Positions 7,709 through 15,964 of a stretch of 64,000 bases of DNA are shown piece after piece. The stretch covers positions 1 to 64,000 of the forward strand of contig LVWT01000050.1 of assembly GCA_002083405.1 (NCBI GenBank), in the 5' to 3' direction. The notes under the pieces were generated by a model. That model did no database searches, had not been told where the DNA came from, and saw only the letters and a program-made list of their open reading frames with translations. Positions within the stretch are counted from its first letter, which is position 1. Every line of letters starts with the position of its first letter. The stretch is from Nitrospira sp. SG-bin2. Its GTDB lineage: Bacteria; Nitrospirota; Nitrospiria; Nitrospirales; Nitrospiraceae. The position numbers and the translations under genes were made by a program.

Positions 7709-9109
7709 CTACATGACTTCAAGCTTTGCCTGCAGCGCGCCGGATGACTGCAGCGCTGAAAGAATCGCGACCAGATCGCGCGGTGTCACCCCCACGGCAT
7801 TGAGTGCGCGCACGACGTCGCCCAGCGTGACGGTCTGATCGACTACGACAAGGCGCGACTCCTGTTCCTTCACTTCAGTTTGAACATCCGGTGTGACGAC
7901 CGTTTGTCCGGTCGTAGACCCGATCACCGGTGCCGGCGGCTGGGACACATTCAGCGTATTCTTCACGGAGATCGTCAGATTGCCGTGCGAAATCGCGCAG
8001 GTCGAGATGCGGACATGCTCTCCCAGCACGACCGTCCCGGTCCGCTCATTGACCACAATTTTCGCCGCAGCGTCGACGGCCACATCCAGACCTTCGATTG
8101 ACGCAATATATTCCACGACGCGGCCCAGATAGCCCGATGGGATCGTCGCTTTGACGGAGCCGGAATTGACGGCCATGGCGCTCCCCTTCCCATACGCGCC
8201 CTCGATCGCTTCGGCTGTACGAATAGCGGTGGTGAAATCCGGCTGCCGGAGCAGCACGGACACGGTCTCCCATGCATCGATATTGACGAGGAGTTCCCGC
8301 TCAATGATGGCGCCGCCGGGAACAAACCCTGCCACCTGATGATTCTTGGTCACCGTCGCTCCTCCCGGCCCGCCTGTCCCGCCGAGAAAACCTCCGATCG
8401 AGACCGGCCCTTGCGCCACGGCAAAGACTTGCTGGTTGGCGGCTTTCAAGGGCGTGAGCAACAGCGTGCCGCCCTGAAGACTCTTGGCGTTCGCCATTGA
8501 GGATACGACTGCGTCGAGCGTCATGCCCGGCTTGGAGAAGGGAGGCAGCTTGGCCGTCACCATCACAGACGCGATATTTCTGGTCAGCAGCTGAATCGGA
8601 TCGATCACCAAATTGACGCCCATTTTGTTCAACATGGACATCATCGCCTGGATCGTGAATTGTCCGCCGATGACTTGATCGCCCGTGCGATCCAACCCGA
8701 CCACCAGACCGTACCCGATCAGCTGGTTTTCACGCACGCCTTCGATTGCGCCGATATCCTTGATCCTCACCGCATCCGCTGTGATCGGGCAGAGTACGCA
8801 GCCGGCCAGCACGATCGGCAACACACGGCTCAATGCCTGTGTCGGCCGGCTTGTCTGCGATGCGCGAGGTTTCCGGATCAGCAAGAACAAACGAGACAGC
8901 CATCCCTGCTCCGAAACCGGTTGCTGAGGTACCGGGCAGGGTGAATGCTCCAGCGGAACCCACCGCGCACGATCGGCAAACGAAGGAGGATTATGCTCGG
9001 CCCGCCGAACCACGCCACTGAGGACCATCATTTGTAAGGACAACGCATCCATGCGCGTTCGCCAGAACGTCTTTTTCGGCAGTGCTGTGCGTCTCTGTGA
9101 TGTCGCCAC
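7709..9109 (-). CDS. flgI: Flagellar P-ring protein FlgI
   Basis: The mature part is typical FlgI: IKDIGAIEGVRENQLIGYGL, VVGLDRTGD, NKMGVNL, VVSSMANAKSLQGGTLLLTPL, and the C-terminal LVAILSALQSSGALQAKLEVM. It builds the periplasmic P ring around the rod. A hydrophobic export signal (VLPIVLAGCVLCPITADA) precedes the mature start, but about 100 residues of unusual sequence lie before it. GTG 9109 is chosen because GAGGGG precedes it by about five bases; a TTG just before the signal is another candidate. The N-terminus is unresolved; the rest is secure. Confidence 0.9.
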   Translation of the reverse strand: MATSQRRTALPKKTFWRTRMDALSLQMMVLSGVVRRAEHNPPSFADRARWVPLEHSPCPVPQQPVSEQGWLSRLFLLIRKPRASQTSRPTQALSRVLPIVLAGCVLCPITADAVRIKDIGAIEGVRENQLIGYGLVVGLDRTGDQVIGGQFTIQAMMSMLNKMGVNLVIDPIQLLTRNIASVMVTAKLPPFSKPGMTLDAVVSSMANAKSLQGGTLLLTPLKAANQQVFAVAQGPVSIGGFLGGTGGPGGATVTKNHQVAGFVPGGAIIERELLVNIDAWETVSVLLRQPDFTTAIRTAEAIEGAYGKGSAMAVNSGSVKATIPSGYLGRVVEYIASIEGLDVAVDAAAKIVVNERTGTVVLGEHVRISTCAISHGNLTISVKNTLNVSQPPAPVIGSTTGQTVVTPDVQTEVKEQESRLVVVDQTVTLGDVVRALNAVGVTPRDLVAILSALQSSGALQAKLEVM

Positions 9110-9120
9110 AAATTCCCCTC

Positions 9121-9900
9121 TCAGAATGGATAGATCCAATCCAGAATACGGATGAACCAGCCCGGCCGCTGGACATCATCCAGCACGCCAAGACCGGAAT
9201 ACTCGATCTTGGCATCCGCAATCGCGGACGACAGCACGGTGTTCTTCGTATCGACATCGACTCGGCGCACGATACCGCCGATCGTCATCAGCTGTTTTTC
9301 GCTGTTGACGGACACTTCACGCCGGCCTTCGATACGAAGATCCCCGTTTGGCAATACTTCGGTGACAATGACAGAGATCGTGCCGGTCAACGTGCCTTCG
9401 CGGCTGGTCGCACCCTTCCCGCCGAACTTGGTATTCGCTTGGCCGTCGATGCCGAATCCGCGGCGAGTCTCATCGCTGACCCGAATTCCAGGCAAGCCCA
9501 GATAACCCATGCCGCTTCCGACCAGCCGATTCTGAATTGTGGACTCACGTTGAGCCGCCGTATCAGCCGACTTCGACCCTTTGTGATTTTCGACGATCTT
9601 CACGGTGAGAATATCCCCAGCCCGCATCGCGCGGAGATCCTCATACAGATAGGCGCGCCCGTTTTCTTCCTGCCAAAGCGACCCGACCGTTTTGGGAGGG
9701 GGCAGCGGGGGAACCACGATGCGGCTCGATACACTGGGAGGGCTGAAACATCCGCCGAGCAGAAGCACCATAGCGACCAGCCACACATATATCCCGCGAA
9801 GGGTCGTCCGCTCGAAAGAGCCGATGGCTGATAGCGGATGGCCAACAGCACCTAACCGAATCACAGCATCGGCTGGCTTCGATTGCCACTCCGCTCTCAT
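9121..9900 (-). CDS. flgH: Flagellar L-ring lipoprotein FlgH
   Basis: The lipobox LLLGGC is followed by the FlgH body: GSLWQEENGRAYLYEDLRA, GDILTVKIVENHKGSKSADT, then TGTISVIVTEVLPNGDLRI and EGRREVSVNSEKQ. It forms the outer-membrane L ring. The ATG at 9900 has AGGAG upstream, but the first 37 or so residues before the signal peptide derive from a dispersed repeat (9816-9902). A GTG about ten codons before the lipobox Cys could be the real start. flgI follows closely. Confidence 0.93.
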   Translation of the reverse strand: MRAEWQSKPADAVIRLGAVGHPLSAIGSFERTTLRGIYVWLVAMVLLLGGCFSPPSVSSRIVVPPLPPPKTVGSLWQEENGRAYLYEDLRAMRAGDILTVKIVENHKGSKSADTAAQRESTIQNRLVGSGMGYLGLPGIRVSDETRRGFGIDGQANTKFGGKGATSREGTLTGTISVIVTEVLPNGDLRIEGRREVSVNSEKQLMTIGGIVRRVDVDTKNTVLSSAIADAKIEYSGLGVLDDVQRPGWFIRILDWIYPF

Positions 9901-9902
9901 AC
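9816..9902 (-). repeat. Dispersed repeat family A, copy 1
   Basis: On the minus strand the segment runs from a GGAGTGGCAATCGAAGCC-like core through TGTGATTCGGTTAGGTGC to CATCCGCTATCAGCCATCGG. The same order of blocks recurs at 12672-12788 (minus reading) and 60985-61070 (plus reading), with a more diverged version at 11581-11680. This copy overlaps the 5' end of flgH as drawn. Confidence 0.7.
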
Positions 9903-9965
9903 CCTCAACTCCTGTCTGCACTTTCCCCCCACCCCTCACGTTTCACGCCTCACGCCTCACGCCTA

Positions 9966-10760
9966 TTAGAACTCCACCTGAACGAGCCCCGGCCCGACAA
10001 TCTTTGCCTGGAGCTCCCGACCTGAATCCAGATTGCTCACCATGACGGTTTGACCGACACGCCCGCTTGATTTCGTCACTCCGTAGGCTTGAATCGAAAG
10101 CCCGCCTCGCTTCGCTTCGATCATGACCCGATCGCCTTTCTTGATCAGAACCGGCGCTTTCAAGAATCCCGCGCGGAACGGAACATCAGCCGGGAGCGGG
10201 CGTGCCGCGCTCTTTCCGATCACCTCTTCCCGATCGGTAATGAAGGGATGGGACAACTGGTGCGTGCGCATGCGCACCGTCTTCAAATCCTGGCCGTCGA
10301 TGATTTCATCGGATTTCAAGGACCGATTCGGAGCGAGCGCATCGATCATCGCCGCCACATCAGCCAATACCTCGACGGTGTTCCAGGATTTCCCATTCAC
10401 ATTCACCGCCATCTGAAACGTGCGGCGCCCTAACCTCTCGTCATTCGATACAGGAACGACATGCAGCTCCATGTCTCCCGATGGAACTTTGATCGGCTCA
10501 GCAGGATCCAATACCGTCACCTGGACGTCTTTCACTCTGCGGCCCCACTCTGTTTCCAAATATCCTCGAATCGTCTTTGTAAGCAGCTCACCGGAGATCT
10601 CGCGCTCGGCAGGACGAATGACGCCGCCCTCATGGGAACGATGGCCCGGAGCTGCCGGCGAGACCGACATCGCCTCTGAACGACCCGCCTCCGCCGTCGT
10701 CGTAATCCATAGCATTTCACTCAGCAGGAACATCACCAACACAAGATGGAATCGGCTCAT
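9966..10760 (-). CDS. flgA: Flagellar P-ring assembly chaperone FlgA
   Basis: 264 residues with an N-terminal signal peptide (about residues 1-25, ending TTAEAG). The C-terminal SAF/FlgA region contains VLIKKGDRVMIEAKRGGLSI, GRVGQTVMVSN and SGRELQAKIVGPGLVQV, the usual end of FlgA. It is a periplasmic chaperone for FlgI. It lies between flgG and flgH in the order flgF-flgG-flgA-flgH-flgI. Confidence 0.95.
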   Translation of the reverse strand: MSRFHLVLVMFLLSEMLWITTTAEAGRSEAMSVSPAAPGHRSHEGGVIRPAEREISGELLTKTIRGYLETEWGRRVKDVQVTVLDPAEPIKVPSGDMELHVVPVSNDERLGRRTFQMAVNVNGKSWNTVEVLADVAAMIDALAPNRSLKSDEIIDGQDLKTVRMRTHQLSHPFITDREEVIGKSAARPLPADVPFRAGFLKAPVLIKKGDRVMIEAKRGGLSIQAYGVTKSSGRVGQTVMVSNLDSGRELQAKIVGPGLVQVEF

Positions 10761-10775
10761 GGCTCCCTCTGCTCG

Positions 10776-11567
10776 TTACCGTCTGAGATTGTTGGCAATG
10801 GACATCATTTCGTCGGACGCTTGAATCGTCTTGGAATTGATCTCATAACTTCGTTGCGCGATGATCATGTTGACCATTTCTTCTGCCAGATTGACGTTCG
10901 AGCTTTCCAGGAATCCCTGCTGGATCGTGCCGAATCCGGTCGAAAATCCGCCGGTTCCCTGCGTAGGCGGACCGGACGCAAAACTATCGATGAACAGGTT
11001 GTTCCCCATCGCCACCAGACCGGACGGGTTGTCGAAGCGCGTCAATTGAATCTGCCCGACCTGTGACGCCTGCGTGACACCAGGCAGCAGCACAGAGACG
11101 GTGCCGTCCTGCCCGATATCGACTTTCAGCGCGCCGGATGGAATCGTGATCACCGGATTCAGCAGGTCGCCGTCGCCGGTAACGACGTTGCCCACGTTGT
11201 CCCGCTTGAACGATCCGTTTCTGGTGTACATGATGGTGCCGTCCGAACGAGACACTTGAAAGAATCCGGGACCATCGATGGCCAAATCGAGATCGTTGTT
11301 CGTCTGACGCATGTTCCCCTGGAGCCACTCCTTCGCGACCGTCGTGGGCCGGACACCTGCGCCGACCTGGATGCCGACGGGAAAAACCCCGACGTTCGAC
11401 GCATTCGTGCCGGGAAGCCGCTGAATCTGGTACAGCAAGTCGGCAAACTCCGCCCGGCTGCGCTTGAACGAATTCGTATTGACGTTCGCAAGATTATGCG
11501 CAACCGTATCAACGTTGATCTGCTGGGCCGTCATTCCGGTTGCTGCCGTCCACATCGCTCGAATCAT
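10776..11567 (-). CDS. flgG: Distal rod protein FlgG
   Basis: 263 residues, the standard length. The N-terminal MWTAATGMTAQQINVDTVAH, NLANVNTNSFK and the C-terminal VNLAEEMVNMIIAQRSYEIN with MMSIANNLR are diagnostic of FlgG. Midway, LQGNMRQTNNDLDLAIDGPG is the FlgF/G motif. It polymerises into the distal rod. The gap to flgF contains repeat family A, copy 2. Confidence 0.97.
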   Translation of the reverse strand: MIRAMWTAATGMTAQQINVDTVAHNLANVNTNSFKRSRAEFADLLYQIQRLPGTNASNVGVFPVGIQVGAGVRPTTVAKEWLQGNMRQTNNDLDLAIDGPGFFQVSRSDGTIMYTRNGSFKRDNVGNVVTGDGDLLNPVITIPSGALKVDIGQDGTVSVLLPGVTQASQVGQIQLTRFDNPSGLVAMGNNLFIDSFASGPPTQGTGGFSTGFGTIQQGFLESSNVNLAEEMVNMIIAQRSYEINSKTIQASDEMMSIANNLRR

Positions 11568-11580
11568 AGAATCCTCCCCG

Positions 11581-11680
11581 TGAAGAGCCGATGGCTGATG
11601 GCCGATGGTACGAACCGGTCGTACGCCGGCGAATTTCCGCTCCCGCCATCAGCTATACACCATCTGCTATCCGCTCTTGA
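11581..11680 (-). repeat. Dispersed repeat family A, copy 2
   Basis: It fills the flgF-flgG gap. The two ends are inverted with respect to each other (GAGCCGATGGCTGATGG at the low-coordinate end, CCATCTGCTATCCGCTCTT at the other). They enclose a core with GGGAGCGGAAATTCG on the minus strand, comparable to the cores of copies 1, 3 and 4. It is the most diverged of the four copies. Confidence 0.6.
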
Positions 11681-11682
11681 TC

Positions 11683-12459
11683 TCATAGCACTCGGCCGAC
11701 GTTCTGAATCGCCGTGTCCGTCATCCGATCGAAGGCCTGCATCAATTTCTGCGCCGACTCATAACTCCGCATCCCCTCCATCATCTTCACCATCTCACTA
11801 ATGGCACTGACGTTGGACTCTTCGATATGCCCCGCTTGGACCTGGGGATTCTTAGCCAACGCTCCCTTATCTGAGATGTACAACCCATCGGCGAATTTCT
11901 GCGGCATCTGATCCTCCGGAAATTCCATGATCTTGATCCGGTCCACCGGTTTGTCGTCTACCTTGATTTCGCCTTGTGTCGTAATCTCCATTTTCCCGAC
12001 AGGAAGCTTGATCTCGCCCTTCGTCCCCATCACAAGATGGCCCAGATTGGTGACGACCCGGCGTTGATGATCGAGTGAAAACATGCCATTGCGGCTATAG
12101 CGAACGCCCTGAGGCGTCTGCACTTCAAAAAATCCGCTGCCTTGAATGGCAAGATCCAGAGGATTGCCGGTCAATCGGATCCGGCCCGGTTCAAAGGTGG
12201 TCTTCATACGATGCGGCGCTGCAAACACCCGTTCAGCCGGGCCCAAAGGCTTGGCCATGATCTCCTGCGCAAGTCCGGCGCCGTACCCGATGCCGGGGAT
12301 CGCCGCATGAGCCCGAGGAAACATCGCCTTGAAGGCCTGTTCATCTTGCTTGAAGCCGGCCGTATTCACGTTCGCCATGTTATTGGCAAAGACCTGCATG
12401 CGCCGCTCATGCGCCAGTGCCCCGGATAAGATGGGATAGATGCCTCGATCCATGCTCAC
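11683..12459 (-). CDS. flgF: Proximal rod protein FlgF
   Basis: 258 residues with the rod-protein start (GIYPILSGALAHERRMQVFA, NNMANVNTAGFK) and end (ESNVSAISEMVKMMEGMRSY, ESAQKLMQAFDRMTD). It belongs to the FlgF/FlgG group and precedes flgG, so FlgF is the best assignment. The first gene after a strong sigma54 promoter at 12493-12507, it leads a long operon that may run to fliW. Confidence 0.92.
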   Translation of the reverse strand: MSMDRGIYPILSGALAHERRMQVFANNMANVNTAGFKQDEQAFKAMFPRAHAAIPGIGYGAGLAQEIMAKPLGPAERVFAAPHRMKTTFEPGRIRLTGNPLDLAIQGSGFFEVQTPQGVRYSRNGMFSLDHQRRVVTNLGHLVMGTKGEIKLPVGKMEITTQGEIKVDDKPVDRIKIMEFPEDQMPQKFADGLYISDKGALAKNPQVQAGHIEESNVSAISEMVKMMEGMRSYESAQKLMQAFDRMTDTAIQNVGRVL

Positions 12460-12492
12460 GCCTCCTTGTCACACTTCAGACACAGTACCTTC

Positions 12493-12507
12493 GCAACCCT
12501 CGTGCCA
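12493..12507 (-). promoter_or_regulatory. Sigma54 promoter upstream of flgF
   Basis: The minus strand reads TGGCACGAGGGTTGC, a perfect match to the sigma54 consensus TGGCAC-N5-TTGC. The -12 element is 33 bases from the flgF ATG, and nothing else is encoded in the 12460-12798 gap apart from a dispersed repeat. The two sigma54 activators at 36202-37608 and 41238-42647 are obvious candidate activators. Confidence 0.85.
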
Positions 12508-12671
12508 CGTCAACGGCCGTACAGCGGTGACTTCTGCCCGCGGCCAGGGCGGATGTTTCCAATGATCCGTACAACCGCGTCTCGGCATACACACTCCGAC
12601 CAGGCTGTTTCTGCCCTGCTCCGGTAAATTCTTCCGTGCAACCGTTCCCTCTGTGTGGGTTCATTGAGTGC

Positions 12672-12788
12672 AAGAGCTGATAGCTGATGGCCGATAGCAC
12701 GGAATCGGAACACGGCACCGACTCGTGGCGATTCCCACTCTGGTCCGTACCATCAGCCATCGGCCCTATGCCATCGGCTCTTTGAAGT
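12672..12788 (-). repeat. Dispersed repeat family A, copy 3
   Basis: It lies in the non-coding gap between fliA and flgF. Both arms carry CCGATGGC/GCTGATGG-type words in inverted orientation. The minus-strand core contains GAGTGGGAATCGCC and GTGTTCCGATTCCGTGCTAT, matching copies 1 and 4 in order and spacing. Confidence 0.7.
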
Positions 12789-12798
12789 GAACAGCGCG

Positions 12799-13551
12799 TC
12801 ATCGTGCCGCCTGCAGAGAGCTCTTCAGCCTCACAATGGCTTTGGTGTGGATTTGACAGACACGCGACTCGGTGACCTTGAGCATCTCCCCGATTTCCTT
12901 CATGGTGAGCTCTTCAAAATAGTACAACGTCAACACAAGGCGTTCCTTCTCCGGAAGATTCTGGATGGCTTCGCCGACGGAATCCCGTTCCCGCTCGTTG
13001 ACCAATGTCGCCAACGGATCGGGGTTATGAGTATCAGCCAGCATCGTGACGACCTTGGGCTTATCGGGATCGGAAAGATTGAGATCGTCGATGCTGACGA
13101 CCACCGCGCCTCTTGCACGGAGCGTAAAATCATCGAGTTCATCCGGTGACATCTTCAATTCAGCGGCCACTTCTTCATCCTTCGGCGGCCGCCCCAAACG
13201 ATGCATCAGCTGCACCTGCGTCCGTTGCAGCAGCCCGATGCGTTCGTGCACCGAGCGCGGAATCCAATCCATCGAACGAATCTCATCGAGCATCGCGCCA
13301 CGAATCCGGAACTCGGCGTAGGTCTTGAACTTGGCCTCACGTGACGGATCATACTTATCCATGGCGTCCATGAGGCCGATCGTGCCGACCGAAATCAAGT
13401 CTTCCGCGTCCAGATAGGGCGGAAGTCGAAAGGCAAACCGATGGGCCATCACACGGATCACATGGGCGAATTCTTTGATGATCCGCTCACGTCCACCTTC
13501 ATCGGCTGAACCAGGTTTCCGCTCTTGCAATGGGGCTGTGTTGCTTATCAT
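12799..13551 (-). CDS. fliA: Flagellar sigma factor FliA (sigma28)
   Basis: 250 residues. Region 2 (VMAHRFAFRLPPYLDAEDLI, GTIGLMDAMDKYDPSREAKF, FRIRGAMLDEIRSMDWIPRS) and region 4 (EKERLVLTLYYFEELTMKEI with SRVCQIHTKAIVRLKS) are those of sigma28. It directs late flagellar and chemotaxis genes and is held by FlgM. It is the last gene of the fliL-to-fliA run, downstream of flhG and a possible tiny ORF whose stop overlaps its start (ATGA). Confidence 0.96.
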   Translation of the reverse strand: MISNTAPLQERKPGSADEGGRERIIKEFAHVIRVMAHRFAFRLPPYLDAEDLISVGTIGLMDAMDKYDPSREAKFKTYAEFRIRGAMLDEIRSMDWIPRSVHERIGLLQRTQVQLMHRLGRPPKDEEVAAELKMSPDELDDFTLRARGAVVVSIDDLNLSDPDKPKVVTMLADTHNPDPLATLVNERERDSVGEAIQNLPEKERLVLTLYYFEELTMKEIGEMLKVTESRVCQIHTKAIVRLKSSLQAAR

Positions 13552-13670
13552 ACAAATCCCTGCGCGTCCTTTCGTCGAATGAACATGGAGAGGCGCTTGC
13601 TCGTCTTATTCACGGCCATTGCAATTCCTAGTCCTCCACAACGGGAGCAATGGAGTTGCGAGTGTCTCAT
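13548..13670 (-). CDS. Possible 40-residue CxxC peptide between flhG and fliA
   Basis: A short frame starts at ATG 13670 and ends at TGA 13548, overlapping the fliA start codon as ATGA, the arrangement usual for translational coupling. It reads MRHSQLHCSRCGGLGIA and ends in a basic stretch (KTSKRLSMFIRRKDAQ). A CxxCG motif is present only once. An internal ATG at codon 18 has GGAGG about 12 bases upstream. No family is recognised. The overlap with fliA and the location inside the operon are the only support, so it may be chance. Confidence 0.35.
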   Translation of the reverse strand: MRHSQLHCSRCGGLGIAMAVNKTSKRLSMFIRRKDAQGFV

Positions 13671-13735
13671 TTCCGGTTTTGCACTGCCGGCACACACCTT
13701 CCGATCTCCCGAACCCACTCACCCCACAATAGTTC

Positions 13736-14596
13736 CTATGCTCCCTTCAGTCCCCGTTGCCAAAGCAACTGGACGGAGCCTTTAGGAATATCCGACTTGG
13801 GCCACTGCATCACGTGGTCTGCCAGCTTTATGAAGGCCTGGGACGCCGGCGAGTCCGGAAACGCATCCACCACCGCTTTTTGCCTTATCACCGCCAAGGG
13901 AACATAGTCGTCGTGCGGGATATACCCCACATATTCGACAGCCACATGAAGAAACTGGTCGATGGCCCGGTCCAACTTCCTAAATACCTCCGCCGCTTCC
14001 CGAGGGCCTTTCGCCTGATTGACCAGCACTTTGAAATGGCGTTCCCGATACTGACGCGCCAGCACTTTGATCAGCGCATAAGCATCGGTCAACGACGTTG
14101 GTTCCGGCGTGGCGACAACCACCGTTTCATGAGCCGAGGAGGCAAAGAACGTGACATTGGATGAAATGCCCGCGCCGGTATCGATCAGCAGCACGTCCAC
14201 CCCGGCGGCCAGCTGCTCCAATTGCTCGTGGATGATGATCTGCTGCGAATCGGTCAACGCCGTAAGATGCGGCACGCCGGAACTGGCGGGCAGCACGTGG
14301 ATGCCTGCCGGGCCTTCCACCGTAATCTCGTCCAGCGTGCGTACGCCCGACAATACGTCTTCGATCGTGTAGCGGGGCACGAGCCCCAGCAACACATCCA
14401 AATTCCCCAATCCGATGTCCGCATCCAACACCAGCACGCGCTGTCCCGATCGCGCGAGCGCAACCGCCACATTCGCCGCCACATTGGTTTTCCCAACCCC
14501 CCCTTTTCCGCTCGACACGGCAATGACGCGTGTGCGGGGTTCACACGGCTCACGGTCGATGACGGCTGTATCAAAACGGCTTATCGTGCTCTGCAT
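13736..14596 (-). CDS. flhG: MinD/ParA-like ATPase FlhG
   Basis: 286 residues with deviant Walker A SSGKGGVGKTNVAANVAV near residue 28, VLVLDADIGLGNLDVLLGL, and the ATP-dependent membrane-association class features of MinD (LLIDTGAGIS, VVATPEPTSLTDAYALIKVL). FlhG sets flagellar number and position together with FlhF, whose gene is just upstream. The N-terminal segment before Walker A shows no DQAxxLR motif, the helix by which many FlhG proteins stimulate FlhF GTPase. Confidence 0.93.
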   Translation of the reverse strand: MQSTISRFDTAVIDREPCEPRTRVIAVSSGKGGVGKTNVAANVAVALARSGQRVLVLDADIGLGNLDVLLGLVPRYTIEDVLSGVRTLDEITVEGPAGIHVLPASSGVPHLTALTDSQQIIIHEQLEQLAAGVDVLLIDTGAGISSNVTFFASSAHETVVVATPEPTSLTDAYALIKVLARQYRERHFKVLVNQAKGPREAAEVFRKLDRAIDQFLHVAVEYVGYIPHDDYVPLAVIRQKAVVDAFPDSPASQAFIKLADHVMQWPKSDIPKGSVQLLWQRGLKGA

Positions 14597-14606
14597 GAGA
14601 TTCCTC

Positions 14607-15956
14607 CTACCATTCGTTCGATTCGCACATCGCCCCGACTGCTTCCGGCACAGGCGCCTCTCGAAGAGACCCCGGTGGCCGGCTCATGGGCACGCGGGAG
14701 ACGACATACCGCTGCGCCATCAAACACTCCGCCAGACGTTCCGGCGAGGCGAGTTCGATATCTTCCGGAACCCGCTGCCCAACCCCCCAATAGGAGAGCG
14801 GCAGACCGGTGTGGCGTGCCACGTCGAAGATGGTCCCAAAGGATTCTGTGTCATCCAGCTTTGTAAAGAGCAGCCGCAACAACGGCAGATCCTTGACCCG
14901 ATCAAGAACTCTGCGCAGATCCCTTTCCTGAGACGATGCCGGAAGGACCACATGTGTCGTGATGACAGATTCCTCGCCAATGAGCCGATGCAGCTCCGCC
15001 GCAGACGACACGTCCTCCGGCCCGACGCCAGGCATGTCGATAAGGACCACGTCCGCCCGCCCATGACGCCGCAGCCCCTGGTGTAGCTGCTGAGGCGACT
15101 GCGCAGCCGCAAAGGGCACACCAAGCGTCCGGGCATACTGACGCAATTGATCGACCGACGCTTCGCGATAGGTATCGAAGGTCACCACGGCTACGGACTG
15201 CCCCAGTTCGATTCGGTGATGCGCAGCCAACTTGGTGACGATCGATGTTTTGCCGGCTCCGCTTGGACCGAGGATCACGCCGATGGCACGGCCGCCTTCC
15301 CTGCCGAGAATCGGTCCACTGATTCCAATACGGCAGGCGATGGCCTCTTGAAGGGCCGTCGCGATCGCTCCCTCATGACGGCACTCATCAGGCCCCAACC
15401 TCTCCAGCAGATCATCTCCCAACACCTCCGCCGTCGATGGACGCATGCCCTGCTGGATGAACGATCGGCACAGCCGCGCGATGACCGGCGGTTTCCCCGT
15501 TTCTATCGACTGCGTTTCCGGCGGCAACGATTCCGCCAACAAGCGGCTCACGTCTCGCAGCTCGGCGCGAAGATGCTGCAGACGATGCCGCGTCCACTTC
15601 TGACCGGCTGCCCGACTCGGCAGCGCGGCCTGCTCTGGAACAGCCGACTCAATCGGCGAGTGATTCGACTCCATCACAGATTGGAGTGCCGCCTGGAAAC
15701 TCTTGACTACCGGGACCGGTGCCGGGGATTCGACGGACGGCGGCTCCGCCAAGGGTTGAGGCGCCTCATCACGACGCAACGGATCCTGTTCGCAGGCTGC
15801 CATGACTTCCAGCACGGGACGATTGAATACGCGAAGCATCCGGCCGCCTTGATGCACTTCTTTCGAGGAGAGGATGATCGCCTCAGGCCCCAGCTCTTCC
15901 TTGATCGCACGCATGGCATCCTGCATGGTGAGGGCATGAAATGTTTTGACTTTCAT
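14607..15956 (-). CDS. flhF: SRP-type GTPase FlhF
   Basis: 449 residues. The N-terminal MKVKTFHALTMQDAMRAIKE, LGPEAIILSSKEV is the FlhF B-domain. The NG domain has G1 GPSGAGKTSIVTKLAAHH, VAVVTFDTYREASVDQLRQY, and G4 LFTKLDDTESFG. G3 is unusual: DMPGVGPED where DTAG is expected. FlhF localises the flagellum at the pole. The spacing to flhA (9 bases) and flhG (11 bases) shows a tight operon. Confidence 0.95.
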   Translation of the reverse strand: MKVKTFHALTMQDAMRAIKEELGPEAIILSSKEVHQGGRMLRVFNRPVLEVMAACEQDPLRRDEAPQPLAEPPSVESPAPVPVVKSFQAALQSVMESNHSPIESAVPEQAALPSRAAGQKWTRHRLQHLRAELRDVSRLLAESLPPETQSIETGKPPVIARLCRSFIQQGMRPSTAEVLGDDLLERLGPDECRHEGAIATALQEAIACRIGISGPILGREGGRAIGVILGPSGAGKTSIVTKLAAHHRIELGQSVAVVTFDTYREASVDQLRQYARTLGVPFAAAQSPQQLHQGLRRHGRADVVLIDMPGVGPEDVSSAAELHRLIGEESVITTHVVLPASSQERDLRRVLDRVKDLPLLRLLFTKLDDTESFGTIFDVARHTGLPLSYWGVGQRVPEDIELASPERLAECLMAQRYVVSRVPMSRPPGSLREAPVPEAVGAMCESNEW

Positions 15957-15964
15957 CAGTTACC

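Noticed and set aside
12476..12802. Minus-strand 108-codon frame between fliA and flgF
   Set aside because: It reads through a dispersed repeat and the sigma54 promoter, so it is non-coding.
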